Assembly: GCF_006538325.1 (NCBI RefSeq) | Contig: NZ_BJKK01000001.1 | Coordinates: forward strand, 124,001 to 188,000 | Reading direction: 5' to 3' | Source: Alteromonas sp. KUL42 | GTDB taxonomy: Bacteria > Pseudomonadota > Gammaproteobacteria > Enterobacterales > Alteromonadaceae | DNA length: 64,000 bases | Notes under the pieces: model-generated | Told to the model about the DNA's origin: nothing | What the model saw: the letters and a program-made list of their open reading frames with translations, nothing else | Database searches by the model: none | Part shown: positions 27,892 through 36,264 of the stretch, piece by piece | How the letters are laid out: each line of letters starts with the position of its first letter | Position numbering within the stretch: the first letter of the stretch is position 1 | Program-made: the position numbers and the translations under genes

Positions 27892-28559
27892 GCGACACGC
27901 TGATGACATGGGAAGATGCACTTGCTGTTGAGAAGCAGCAAGCGTACTTCGTGTCTTTGCTTTCTAAAATTAAGGCCGAACGCAAAGCGGGGAAGGTTAT
28001 TTACCCTGCTCAAGATGACGTTTTTAATGCACTTACGCTGACACCGCTTAACGACGTAAGGGTGGTTATTTTGGGGCAAGATCCTTACCACGGCCCGCAT
28101 CAAGCTCACGGACTATGTTTTTCTGTGCTGCCGGGGGTAAAAACGCCTCCTTCGTTGGTGAATATATACAAAGAACTCGCTAACGACATAGATGGTTTTG
28201 CCATTCCCAATCACGGCACGCTAACGCAATGGGCCAAGCAGGGCGTATTGTTGCTTAATACTGTATTAACTGTTGAGCAAGGAAAAGCGCATAGCCATGC
28301 TAAGTGGGGATGGGAAACTTTCACTGACAAAATTATTGAGTCCGTTAACACGCACTGCACAGACGTTGTATTTTTGTTGTGGGGGAGCCACGCACAGAAA
28401 AAAGGAAAGCATATTGACCGTGATAAGCATACGGTTTTACATGCACCACATCCGTCACCTTTGTCTGCGCATCGCGGTTTTTTAGGGTGCAAGCACTTCA
28501 GTCAAGCCAATGAGTACTTGACGTTAAAAGGCAAAGCCCCAATAGACTGGCAGGTGTAG
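27888..28559 (+). CDS. ung: Uracil-DNA glycosylase
   Basis: A 223-residue family 1 enzyme that removes uracil from DNA. The water-activating motif [20 protein letters not shown] and the DNA-intercalating loop [18 protein letters not shown] are both intact. Its ATG overlaps the thrC stop (ATGA), so it is translationally coupled to the threonine operon, an unusual metabolic partner for a repair gene. Followed by a strong bidirectional terminator. Confidence 0.96.
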   Translation: MSDTLMTWEDALAVEKQQAYFVSLLSKIKAERKAGKVIYPAQDDVFNALTLTPLNDVRVVILGQDPYHGPHQAHGLCFSVLPGVKTPPSLVNIYKELANDIDGFAIPNHGTLTQWAKQGVLLLNTVLTVEQGKAHSHAKWGWETFTDKIIESVNTHCTDVVFLLWGSHAQKKGKHIDRDKHTVLHAPHPSPLSAHRGFLGCKHFSQANEYLTLKGKAPIDWQV

Positions 28560-28613
28560 TTCGGTTGCGTAGTGCAATTAAACTACACGCGCAAGTAACA
28601 GGATAGAAAGTAA

Positions 28614-28643
28614 AAAGGCCGCTTGATTCATCAAGCGGCCTTT
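28614..28643. terminator. Bidirectional terminator between ung and the DUF3545 gene
   Basis: AAAGGCCGCTTGA/TCAAGCGGCCTTT, a 13-bp perfect stem around TTCA, with A-rich and T-containing flanks. The minus-strand DUF3545 gene ends three bases away, so both converging genes use it. Confidence 0.88.
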
Positions 28644-28646
28644 CTA

Positions 28647-28823
28647 TTATCTTTCCAGTGTTTCTAGCTCATATTCGAACCCACAATCGAGTTCAGCTAG
28701 TTCTTTTTCTAATTTGTAGCGATCTTGCAGCGCTTCGATTTCTCTCCACTTACGTTTTTTGCTTTTGGTTTTTGCTGGGCTTGCTTCGATGTCTAACATG
28801 GCAAATAGATCTGATTTATCCAC
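28647..28823 (-). CDS. DUF3545 family small protein, 58 residues
   Basis: A short minus-strand gene starting at GTG 28823, with AAGGAGATCCCA just upstream, and ending in TAA at 28647. It reads VDKSDLFAMLDIEASPAKTK, then SKKRKWREIEALQDRYKLEK, then ELAELDCGFEYELETLER. The basic KRKWREIE core followed by an acidic helical tail is, from memory, the DUF3545 signature of vibrios and Alteromonadales. No function is known. The strong ribosome site and the abutting terminator support expression. Confidence 0.75.
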   Translation of the reverse strand: MDKSDLFAMLDIEASPAKTKSKKRKWREIEALQDRYKLEKELAELDCGFEYELETLER

Positions 28824-29158
28824 TGGGATCTCCTTTTTATACCACTATAACTAATACAGAGCTTATTGTCAGAGTGTATTGACTCAAGGCCAATATATTC
28901 TCATTTCCCTCTGTACGATTTTGTATCACAGCCGACACTAAAATAAAATAGTTAAATTTACCTTTTATTAACAATTTGTGACGATATGATGACAATGGTA
29001 AGGATGCGTCAGGTAGGGTGAATAGATTAACGTAGAATGCTATGTTATTGAGCTATTTGCTTTTATTGCATTAAATTACATCTCAAGACAGTACGAATAT
29101 CCATAAAGATCGCTATCTATCAGTGTAACAATTACGTTAACTATTTTAAGCGTGTAAA
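28824..29158. other. Intergenic region, no gene seen
   Basis: About 335 A/T-rich bases upstream of the DUF3545 gene and beyond the pgi terminator. No open frame with a ribosome site, no tRNA-like fold and no strong repeat was found. It presumably contains the DUF3545 promoter. Confidence 0.5.
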
Positions 29159-29199
29159 CAAAAACGGCCGCTTTATACTGTAAGGTATATACGGCCGTT
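29159..29199 (-). terminator. Terminator downstream of pgi
   Basis: AACGGCCG/CGGCCGTT arms (29163-29170, 29192-29199), with a partly paired ATATACC/GTATAAA interior, followed on the minus strand by TTTTTG. It ends the tal-pgi transcript. Confidence 0.75.
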
Positions 29200-29259
29200 C
29201 AATGTTCGCTTTGTGTTTGCTTTGCACCAAATGGGTAATTTTACATCACCCTAAATTCC

Positions 29260-30909
29260 TTATTTTGGTGCATTCGCAGCTCTGAATTTAGCAATCAATT
29301 GTTGTGTTGAAGCGTCGAAATTATCTTTGTCTGCTTCACCTTGAATGCCTGCAAGTACTTGGTTTCCTAGTACTTTACCTAACTCAACGCCCCATTGGTC
29401 GAATGAGTTTAGGTTCCAGATAACACCCTGAACGAATACCTTATGCTCATACATTGCAACCAGCGCGCCAAGAATGTTTGGCGTGAGGCTTTCGAACAAA
29501 AAAGTATTGCTAGGCTTGTTACCCGGCATGGTTTTGTGCGCTGCTAAGCGTTTGCGCTCGGCATCGTCTAGCCCTTTACCGTCTAGATCCGCATAACAGG
29601 CTTCAAAGGTTTTGCCTTGCATCAATGCTTGAGTTTGACCAAAGCAGTTAGACGCAAGCATGGCATGATGTGTGTCATCTTGGTTTGGTACGTTTAGCGG
29701 AAGCATAAAATCTGCAGGGATAACACCTGAGCCTTGGTGAATCAGCTGGTGGAAACTATGTTGACCATTAGTACCTTCACTCCCCCAAATAATTGGGCCC
29801 GTAGGGTAATCAACACTATCACCTTCTTGCGTCACTTCTTTGCCATTACTTTCCATATCAAGCTGTTGCACGTAGGCTGGTAAGCCGCGCAAATAGTGAC
29901 AATAAGGTAACAACACATGCGACTGCGCATCGAAGAAGTTTCTGTACCACACGCCTAAAAGCGCAAGCAATACCGGCATATTTTGCTCTAGCGGTGCCGT
30001 GGCGAAATGGGTATCCATTTCGAAAGCGCCTTCTAATAAGCCTTTAAAGTTTTCAAAACCGAGTGCCAGTGAAATAGGCAAACCAATTGCCGACCACAAT
30101 GAATAACGTCCGCCAACCCAGTCCCACATTGGGAATATATTGTCGGCACTGATACCAAAATCTGTGGCCGCTTTTACATTAGAAGACACGGCAACAAAGT
30201 GTTTGGCAATGTCTTCTTGCGTGCCGCCTGATTTTATAAACCAGTCTTTGGCAGTAAGGGTATTTTGCAGTGTTTCTTGCGTAGAAAACGACTTAGAAGA
30301 CATCACAACGAGCGTTTCTTCAAAATCGACGCTCGACAGCACATCGTGAATATGGCATCCATCAACATTCGCAACAAAATGTACTTTCACCGCGTCAACG
30401 GTATGCGGCTTAAGTGCTTCGGTCATGATTTTCGGGCCCAAAAACGAGCCACCAATACCAATCGCCACTATGTGCTTAATAGGTTTGCCTGTGTAGCCTT
30501 TGTGCGAACCGTTGTGAATAGAGGCTGTGAACGCTTCTATTTTAGCAAGGGTGTCATGAACTTCTGGCATTACATTTTGACCGTCTACCATGACAGGGCG
30601 GTCAGAAAAATTGCGCAGGGCAGTGTGCAGTACAGCGCGGCCCTCAGTTGAGTTTATTTGCTCACCCGAAAACATAGCATCGCGCAGAGTTTCAACATTG
30701 CAAGCGCGAGCTAAATCGAATAATGCGGACAACGCATCATCATTAACGCGGTTTTTAGCGTAATCGAGGAAAATACCACATGCTTCAAGTTGCATTTTCT
30801 CGGCTCTTTGCGGGTCAGCTTCAAACCAGTCACGCATGTGTGCGCTTTTTACTGATTCCGCTAACTCACTTAATTTTTGCCACTGTGGGAGTGAAGTTAA
30901 AACGCTCAT
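29260..30909 (-). CDS. pgi: Glucose-6-phosphate isomerase
   Basis: A 549-residue enzyme interconverting glucose-6-phosphate and fructose-6-phosphate. Signatures: [32 protein letters not shown], the glutamate region [19 protein letters not shown] and the C-terminal lysine region [12 protein letters not shown]. Length matches the E. coli enzyme (549). It lies 15 bases after the transaldolase gene, forming a tal-pgi operon that links the pentose phosphate and Entner-Doudoroff/glycolytic routes. Confidence 0.97.
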   Translation of the reverse strand: MSVLTSLPQWQKLSELAESVKSAHMRDWFEADPQRAEKMQLEACGIFLDYAKNRVNDDALSALFDLARACNVETLRDAMFSGEQINSTEGRAVLHTALRNFSDRPVMVDGQNVMPEVHDTLAKIEAFTASIHNGSHKGYTGKPIKHIVAIGIGGSFLGPKIMTEALKPHTVDAVKVHFVANVDGCHIHDVLSSVDFEETLVVMSSKSFSTQETLQNTLTAKDWFIKSGGTQEDIAKHFVAVSSNVKAATDFGISADNIFPMWDWVGGRYSLWSAIGLPISLALGFENFKGLLEGAFEMDTHFATAPLEQNMPVLLALLGVWYRNFFDAQSHVLLPYCHYLRGLPAYVQQLDMESNGKEVTQEGDSVDYPTGPIIWGSEGTNGQHSFHQLIHQGSGVIPADFMLPLNVPNQDDTHHAMLASNCFGQTQALMQGKTFEACYADLDGKGLDDAERKRLAAHKTMPGNKPSNTFLFESLTPNILGALVAMYEHKVFVQGVIWNLNSFDQWGVELGKVLGNQVLAGIQGEADKDNFDASTQQLIAKFRAANAPK

Positions 30910-30924
30910 TGTTTTACCTTATCC

Positions 30925-31884
30925 TTATGCGCTTAGTTTCTCGCGAAGCATGGTTTCTAGTTTTTCTTGATCGGCAGCAAAGTTGCGAATACCTTCAGAA
31001 AGCTTTTCCGTTGCCATAGCATCTTCGTTCATTTCCCAGCGGAATTGGCTCTCAGTTAAGCGTTCGCCAGGTGTTTTTGTCGCACCCTTGTCTTTTAATT
31101 TCACTTCAAGTTCGCCAGATTCATTGGCCAACTCTTCTAGTAACGCTGGGCTAATGGTTAGACGGTCACAACCTGCTAGTGCCTGAATTTCACCAATGTT
31201 GCGGAAGCTTGCGCCCATCACAACAGTCTTATAGCCGTGATCTTTGTAGTAATTGTAGATTTTGGTCACAGAGACTACGCCAGGATCTTCTTCGGGTGCA
31301 TAGGACTCGGTGCCTGTTGCCTTTTTGTACCAATCTAGAATTCTTCCTACGAACGGTGAAATTAGGTAAACACCCGCTTCCGCACAGGCCTGTGCTTGTG
31401 CAAAGCTAAACAGCAAGGTTAGGTTGCACTGAATGCCTTTTTTCTCTAGCTCTTCTGCCGCTTGAATACCTTCCCATGTAGATGCAATTTTGATAAGAAT
31501 TTTCGATTTATCAATACCTGCGTCTTTGTATAGTTGAACCAAGCGCTCAGCTTTCTCAATCGTAGCGCTTTTATCAAAAGATAAGCGAGCATCTACCTCT
31601 GTTGAAATTCGACCAGGAATGGTTCCTGAAATTTCTTTACCAATCGCCACTGCCAGTTTGTCCGCTGCATCGGTAAGTTGTTGTTCCGCATCGTTAGATT
31701 GAAGCTTTGCCCACGCTACTGCATCGTCAATTAGGCTAGCATACTGAGGAAGACTTGCTGCTTTAAGCAGTAATGAAGGGTTAGTAGTGGCATCTACAGG
31801 CTGATATTTCTTTATTGCATCGATATCGCCCGTATCGGCAACAACAGTGGTGATATCACGTAACGAAGCTAGCTGATTGCTCAT
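30925..31884 (-). CDS. tal: Transaldolase
   Basis: About 319 residues, class I aldolase fold, moving dihydroxyacetone units between sugar phosphates. N-terminal [16 protein letters not shown] and [12 protein letters not shown] are typical. The Schiff-base lysine is in [18 protein letters not shown], and [15 protein letters not shown] follows. ATG 31884, with AGAGAG upstream, is chosen over a longer frame that would add an unlikely 20-residue leader. First gene of tal-pgi. Confidence 0.95.
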   Translation of the reverse strand: MSNQLASLRDITTVVADTGDIDAIKKYQPVDATTNPSLLLKAASLPQYASLIDDAVAWAKLQSNDAEQQLTDAADKLAVAIGKEISGTIPGRISTEVDARLSFDKSATIEKAERLVQLYKDAGIDKSKILIKIASTWEGIQAAEELEKKGIQCNLTLLFSFAQAQACAEAGVYLISPFVGRILDWYKKATGTESYAPEEDPGVVSVTKIYNYYKDHGYKTVVMGASFRNIGEIQALAGCDRLTISPALLEELANESGELEVKLKDKGATKTPGERLTESQFRWEMNEDAMATEKLSEGIRNFAADQEKLETMLREKLSA

Positions 31885-32195
31885 AAGTCTCTCTGTTCTT
31901 AATTTCTGTATTCTACATTCTGCTATCGAGATAGCGTTGGACAACTCGCCAGTAAGGCCAATTGTATAAAGTTGATTCGCTTTTGCGTTTGTAGGGTCTT
32001 GCAGTCTGTTTGAATCAGACTTTTATGGAATAGCACTATTTATATCAAACCCGTGTCATAATTTATAGCGGATAAGCGCGAAATAAATGCTAATCGAATT
32101 TATCTGTTAAGCCAATTTGTGTCTTTCTTATGCCTTTTTAATTTTTACTGCGTATCAAATGGTACAATGCAATGGTTAAGAATTAAGGAGTAGAC
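31885..32195. other. Divergent promoter region between tal and yaaA
   Basis: About 310 bases with no gene. A 6-bp inverted repeat AGTCTG/CAGACT (32003-32021) is followed by TTTT, which could be a weak hairpin or an operator. I looked for a HexR-type palindrome and did not find a convincing one. Confidence 0.4.
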
Positions 32196-32972
32196 ATGTT
32201 AGTTGTAGTATCCCCTGCGAAAAACCTCGATTTTGAAAGCGATATTCCGTCAAAGCAATTCACCCAACCGAGTATGTTGGAAGACACGATGCGCCTTATG
32301 GAAGTATGCCGCACACTATCACCTGCAGATTTATCATCGCTGATGAAGATCAGTGACAAACTCGCTACCCTTAATGCTAATCGCTTCGCCGAGTTTTCAA
32401 CACCGTTTACACCAGATAATGCGCGCCAGGCTATGTATGCGTTTAATGGCGATGTGTATACAGGGTTAGATGCTTATTCCCTTGATGCGAATACAGTTGA
32501 ATATGCTCAGAAACATTTGAGAATACTATCGGGTTTGTATGGTTTGCTACGCCCACTCGATTTAATGCAGGCCTACCGCCTGGAAATGGGAACTAAGCTT
32601 GCGAACCCAGCAGGCAAAGATCTCTATGCGTTTTGGGGCGATCGTATTACTCATACCCTTAACCAAGCATTAGCAGAACAAGGCGACAATGTGCTTATTA
32701 ATCTTGCTTCAAATGAGTACTTCAAAGCGGTTAAGAAAACGTCGCTAGACGGTATGGTAATTACGCCTACCTTTAAAGATTGTAAAAATGGTCAGTACAA
32801 GATCATCAGCTTCTTCGCGAAAAAAGCCCGCGGTTTGATGGCCCGATATATTTTAGAAAACCGCGTCGCCGATGTAGATGGCCTTAAAGCTTTTGACGTA
32901 GATGGGTATCAATTTAGTGAAGCGCAAAGCTCTTCCACAGAGCTCGTGTTCCTTCGTAATCAAGAAGCCTAG
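32196..32972 (+). CDS. yaaA: Peroxide stress protein YaaA (DUF328)
   Basis: A 258-residue protein of the YaaA/UPF0246 family, which in E. coli lowers free iron and protects DNA and proteins during hydrogen peroxide stress. The N-terminus [15 protein letters not shown] and the internal [20 protein letters not shown] and [17 protein letters not shown] are characteristic. Start ATG with AAGGAGTAGAC upstream. Apparently monocistronic. Confidence 0.94.
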   Translation: MLVVVSPAKNLDFESDIPSKQFTQPSMLEDTMRLMEVCRTLSPADLSSLMKISDKLATLNANRFAEFSTPFTPDNARQAMYAFNGDVYTGLDAYSLDANTVEYAQKHLRILSGLYGLLRPLDLMQAYRLEMGTKLANPAGKDLYAFWGDRITHTLNQALAEQGDNVLINLASNEYFKAVKKTSLDGMVITPTFKDCKNGQYKIISFFAKKARGLMARYILENRVADVDGLKAFDVDGYQFSEAQSSSTELVFLRNQEA

Positions 32973-33033
32973 TTTTATCTTTGGCGTGGGAAGTAAATAA
33001 CCCGTCATCATCTAAAAGCCTTGACATTCGGGT

Positions 33034-33065
33034 GTTCAATATATAGAACGTTCTTTATATCGAAC
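33034..33065. promoter_or_regulatory. Two abutting 16-bp palindromes, probable operator
   Basis: GTTC-AATATATA-GAAC (33034-33049) is followed with no gap by GTTC-TTTATATC-GAAC (33050-33065). Both are GTTC-N8-GAAC with A/T-rich centres. They sit just downstream of a TTGACA (33021-33026), overlap a TATAGA, and end 14 bases before the regulator start at 33080. A dimeric HTH regulator bound here would block transcription of its own gene and azlCD. Confidence 0.65.
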
Positions 33066-33079
33066 GCTTGAGTGTCAGC

Positions 33080-33610
33080 ATGTTAAATCAATCAACACTT
33101 AATACCCTTGGACGCCATTTGCAAAAGCTGCGACAAGAAAGGGGTATTTCTCTCTCTCAACTTGCCGCAGGGGCAGGTATTGCCAAGTCTAATCTTTCTC
33201 GACTTGAGCAAGGTAACGGCAACCCCACTTTAGACACGATTTGGCGTTTGGCAAAAGAACTCGATCTATCCTTTGGAGAATTAGTTCATCCTCTCAGTAC
33301 CAGCGTTGGTGAGCAGGGTGTAGAAGTTCGCCTTATTGAGCAGGGAAAAGGCGACCCCAAAGTGGACGCTTATTGGATGTCTATTGCTCCGAATACGCAT
33401 CGTGAAGCAGAGGCGCATGCAACGGGGACAGAAGAGAGCATTACGTTAATAAGCGGTTCATTAGAGGCGGGGAATACAGGGAATACCGTGGTTTTGAGCC
33501 CAGGCCAAAGTACCGCATTTAACGCTGACTTGCCACATTGTTACAAAACACAAGATCAATGGGCAACCTGTCTTATTACTATCGTTTATCACAAAAAGGC
33601 GCAGCAATGA
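33080..33610 (+). CDS. XRE-family regulator with cupin domain
   Basis: About 176 residues. The N-terminal helix-turn-helix reads RHLQKLRQERGISLSQLAAG and AKSNLSRLEQGNGNPTLDTI. The C-terminal cupin spans roughly the last 90 residues, with AHATGTEESITLISG, a likely small-molecule sensor. ATG 33080 is chosen over an upstream in-frame TTG that overlaps the operator. It overlaps the azlC start by ATGA, so it is part of the same operon and probably represses it until an amino acid or analogue binds. Confidence 0.85.
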   Translation: MLNQSTLNTLGRHLQKLRQERGISLSQLAAGAGIAKSNLSRLEQGNGNPTLDTIWRLAKELDLSFGELVHPLSTSVGEQGVEVRLIEQGKGDPKVDAYWMSIAPNTHREAEAHATGTEESITLISGSLEAGNTGNTVVLSPGQSTAFNADLPHCYKTQDQWATCLITIVYHKKAQQ

Positions 33611-34329
33611 ACGCTTCAACGCAAAGAAGTGGCTTAAAGCAAGGCATACTCGACGGGTTACCATTACTTGGTGGCTACATTCCCGTAGCAATTTCATTTG
33701 GTGTTATTGCTGTTCAAGCAGGGTTCTCTACACTTGAGGCGACACTTATTTCGGTATTTATTTATGCCGGTGCTTCTCAGTTTTTACTTGTCGCCATGGT
33801 GGCTTCTGGCTCTCCATTATGGTTAGCAGTGTGCATGACATTACTTGTTAATGTACGTCATGTGGTTTATGCACCCAACCTTGCACTGCATCTAACGCAA
33901 AGTAGGGCATGGCCTTGGTTGATGCATGGATTGACCGATCAAATTTTTGCCCTTGCTCACACGCGCTTGCCATCAATGGAAGAGAGCAAGAAAGTCGACT
34001 GGTTTAAAGGTGTGTCGATGGTGGCATGGTTAAGTTGGGTTTTAGGGACTGCATTGGGGGGAATTGCCGGTGATTCATTGACACAAAAGTGGCCTGTGCT
34101 AGATAGCGTAATGCCGTTTGCGTTGCCCGCACTTTTTCTGGTTTTGTTGGCCCCCAAGTTTGCCAATAAAGTGTGGTCTATTACCCTGTTAGTTACCATG
34201 GCAAGTGCGTTATTTATTGCACTAAGTACATTTAAGAACGCAGCTATTCCATTAGCGGCTTTAACAGGGGCTCTGACTTTTTATTTACTGACTACGCGAT
34301 TTGATAGGAAGCAATCTCATGCAAACTGA
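33607..34329 (+). CDS. azlC: AzlC-family amino acid exporter, large subunit
   Basis: About 240 residues, with multiple membrane segments. The AzlC signature is near the N-terminus: GGYIPVAISFGVIAVQAGFS, IYAGASQFLLVAMVASGS and LLVNVRHVVYAPNLALHL. With AzlD it forms a branched-chain amino acid (and analogue) exporter in the inner membrane. The start overlaps the regulator stop by four bases, and the end overlaps azlD by eleven. Confidence 0.9.
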   Translation: MNASTQRSGLKQGILDGLPLLGGYIPVAISFGVIAVQAGFSTLEATLISVFIYAGASQFLLVAMVASGSPLWLAVCMTLLVNVRHVVYAPNLALHLTQSRAWPWLMHGLTDQIFALAHTRLPSMEESKKVDWFKGVSMVAWLSWVLGTALGGIAGDSLTQKWPVLDSVMPFALPALFLVLLAPKFANKVWSITLLVTMASALFIALSTFKNAAIPLAALTGALTFYLLTTRFDRKQSHAN

Positions 34330-34663
34330 TATTTGGATAGCGATTGTTATTGCCGCCATTGGCACCTATGGATTACGAGTTGGACCGTTATTATGGACAC
34401 AACGACACATTAACAAACACAAAGCCAATAACACTGAAGCCCATTTACCCACGTGGCTAAGCGTTTTAGGGCCGCTGATGATTGCCGCCATGCTCGGCGC
34501 CTCTTTGATCCCCAAAACACCTTCGTTATCGAGTTGGCTTGCTAGTGCTGTGGGTATACTGGTTACCACCTTGGTTTGGCGTAAATTCAAAACGCTGGGG
34601 TTACCGGTGTTTTGCGGCGTATTGTCTTTTGGCTTGGTGTTCGCGGCTATCTCTATTTTTTAA
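34319..34663 (+). CDS. azlD: AzlD-family amino acid exporter, small subunit
   Basis: A 114-residue membrane protein with three or four helices: IWIAIVIAAIGTYGLRVGPL, then LPTWLSVLGPLMIAAMLGAS and two further hydrophobic stretches. ATG 34319 follows AGGA. Size, position after azlC and the short overlap identify it as the partner subunit. A perfect 12-bp inverted repeat directly follows the stop. Confidence 0.88.
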   Translation: MQTDIWIAIVIAAIGTYGLRVGPLLWTQRHINKHKANNTEAHLPTWLSVLGPLMIAAMLGASLIPKTPSLSSWLASAVGILVTTLVWRKFKTLGLPVFCGVLSFGLVFAAISIF

Positions 34664-34702
34664 GTGTTGACCTTTGATGACAAAATACTACAAAGGTCAA
34701 CA
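34664..34702. repeat. Inverted repeat after azlD, related to an element at 40823
   Basis: TGTTGACCTTTG (34665-34676) and CAAAGGTCAACA (34691-34702) are perfect 12-bp arms around a 14-base loop containing ACAAAATAC. The element begins two bases after the azlD stop. It has no T tract, so it is not a classical terminator. A related sequence with the same left arm lies at 40823-40856, which argues for a dispersed family. Confidence 0.55.
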
Positions 34703-34751
34703 GATAATGGTTAAGGGATTTGTTAAGACATTGAGGGCTTTTGTAGCCGTG

Positions 34752-35168
34752 TCACGATAGTAAATTAACAGCAGCGAGTATTGTCATTGCAATTAAAATA
34801 AGACACCCCAGCATAAATAGACGCATTCTGGTGGGAACATAATTCGACCCGACATGCACAAATGCATGAAAAACGCGACTTAGGGCATATGCCCAAGCAA
34901 GAGATATTGCCAAGTAACCAACGCCATTTGAGGCATAGAGCAAGCCACAAAGTGCATAAAAAAGTACCGGCGTCTCAAATTGGTTGGCAATATTGTTTGA
35001 AACTTGAATAACTTCGTTAGGCCAAACTTGATTGTTCAACGCAGCCTCTTTTCTATTTACTTCACCCGCTTTCACTGCTTTGGCTTTTCTCATACCCAGT
35101 ACGATAAACATACATAACGTCAGCGCAATTTGTGTCAAAACCGGCCAAAATATACTCGTTGCTTGCAT
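34752..35168 (-). CDS. MAPEG family membrane protein
   Basis: A 138-residue, four-helix membrane protein of the MAPEG superfamily (eicosanoid and glutathione metabolism in eukaryotes; bacterial roles mostly unknown). Recognisable features are VSNNIANQFETPVLFYALCG and YALSRVFHAFVHVGSNYVPT, with the conserved N/E and R-H-Y pattern. ATG 35168 has AAGGA seven bases upstream. Flanked by a repeat on one side and an empty region on the other. Confidence 0.85.
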   Translation of the reverse strand: MQATSIFWPVLTQIALTLCMFIVLGMRKAKAVKAGEVNRKEAALNNQVWPNEVIQVSNNIANQFETPVLFYALCGLLYASNGVGYLAISLAWAYALSRVFHAFVHVGSNYVPTRMRLFMLGCLILIAMTILAAVNLLS

Positions 35169-35482
35169 GAAAGTGTCCTTTGTCAAATATTGAGCAAAGA
35201 TGCTCTTTTACAATAAATTAATTTAACGCAAAGCCTCAAAGCAGGCTCTAGTTACAGCACGTCAAACTCTACAATTAGCAAGTATTCGATTAGACGTGAA
35301 TTCAAACAAGAATACTTTGCTGGCAGTGCGCAATATAATACTCATCGTTCAGTTAGTTATACTAATGCTCCGCTAATTCCTGACTTTATATCAAATCAGA
35401 AACACAGTGATACAAAATCCGTGTAGCACTTTTTTACTAAACGACATAGAGTGTTAGCTTCATTTATGTAATGGAGTGAGGC
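35169..35482. other. Intergenic region, no gene seen
   Basis: About 314 A/T-rich bases between the divergent MAPEG and GST genes. No open frame with a ribosome site and no strong repeat was noticed; it should hold two promoters. Confidence 0.4.
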
Positions 35483-36112
35483 ATGTATACTTTATATGGC
35501 TACCCTAAAACGCGTTCAGTTCGCGTAGCTTGGGCGCTGGAAGAGTTAGGTTTACCCTACGATTATCAACTCATTGACTTACGACAAGGGCAACATTTAT
35601 CTGATGCTTTCAGAGCGTTAAGTCCTGCAGCAAAGATTCCTATTCTTATTACCCCTGAAGGCGCGCTTAGCGAATCTGCAGCTATTGTAACTTACCTAGC
35701 AGAGCGTCATGGCATGCACGAGTTCATTCCTGAGCCGGGGAGTTTTGCACGGGCCAAGTACGAAGAAATGTTGGTGTTTCTGGTTGCAGAGCTAGAGCAA
35801 CCTATTTGGAATATTGCAAAGCACACTTTTGCATTACCAGAAGACAAGCGTATAGCAGAAATGCGTGACGTAGCAGCGTGGGAATTTACGCGTGCCATGA
35901 AGACATTCTCTATCTTGCTAGGCGATAAGTCTTTTGTTTGTGGTGACATGTTTACCATGGCTGATGTGATAGCAGGGCACATTCTTGCGTGGGCTAAAGG
36001 GTCTAAATTGTCGCATTCCTATGATAACGTACATGCTTACACTGAGAAGGTACTAGCTCGTCCTGCTTACACAAAAGCGTGGCAAGGTGAAGCTGATAAG
36101 TTACCCAAATAA
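35483..36112 (+). CDS. Glutathione S-transferase family protein
   Basis: A 209-residue two-domain GST. The N-terminal thioredoxin-like domain reads MYTLYGYPKTRSVRVAWALE and SPAAKIPILITPEGALSESA, with the glutathione-contacting ES pair. The helical C-terminal domain contains FVCGDMFTMADVIAGHILAW. The start follows GGAGTGAGGC. Substrate unknown. Confidence 0.9.
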   Translation: MYTLYGYPKTRSVRVAWALEELGLPYDYQLIDLRQGQHLSDAFRALSPAAKIPILITPEGALSESAAIVTYLAERHGMHEFIPEPGSFARAKYEEMLVFLVAELEQPIWNIAKHTFALPEDKRIAEMRDVAAWEFTRAMKTFSILLGDKSFVCGDMFTMADVIAGHILAWAKGSKLSHSYDNVHAYTEKVLARPAYTKAWQGEADKLPK

Positions 36113-36264
36113 GAAGCGCCAATATGTTCGACTCAGTACGCTTGAATCAGCATACTCAGATGAACATATAAGACGCAGTACATACGACATAGTATATACG
36201 ATAAAGCAGAACAACTAACAATACGACAGGGAACCTGACCGGTTCAACGACAACAGGAAATACA

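Noticed and set aside
31885..32195. HexR or other sugar-regulator palindrome upstream of tal-pgi
   Set aside because: No palindrome with the expected half-sites could be found; only a 6-bp dyad of uncertain meaning.
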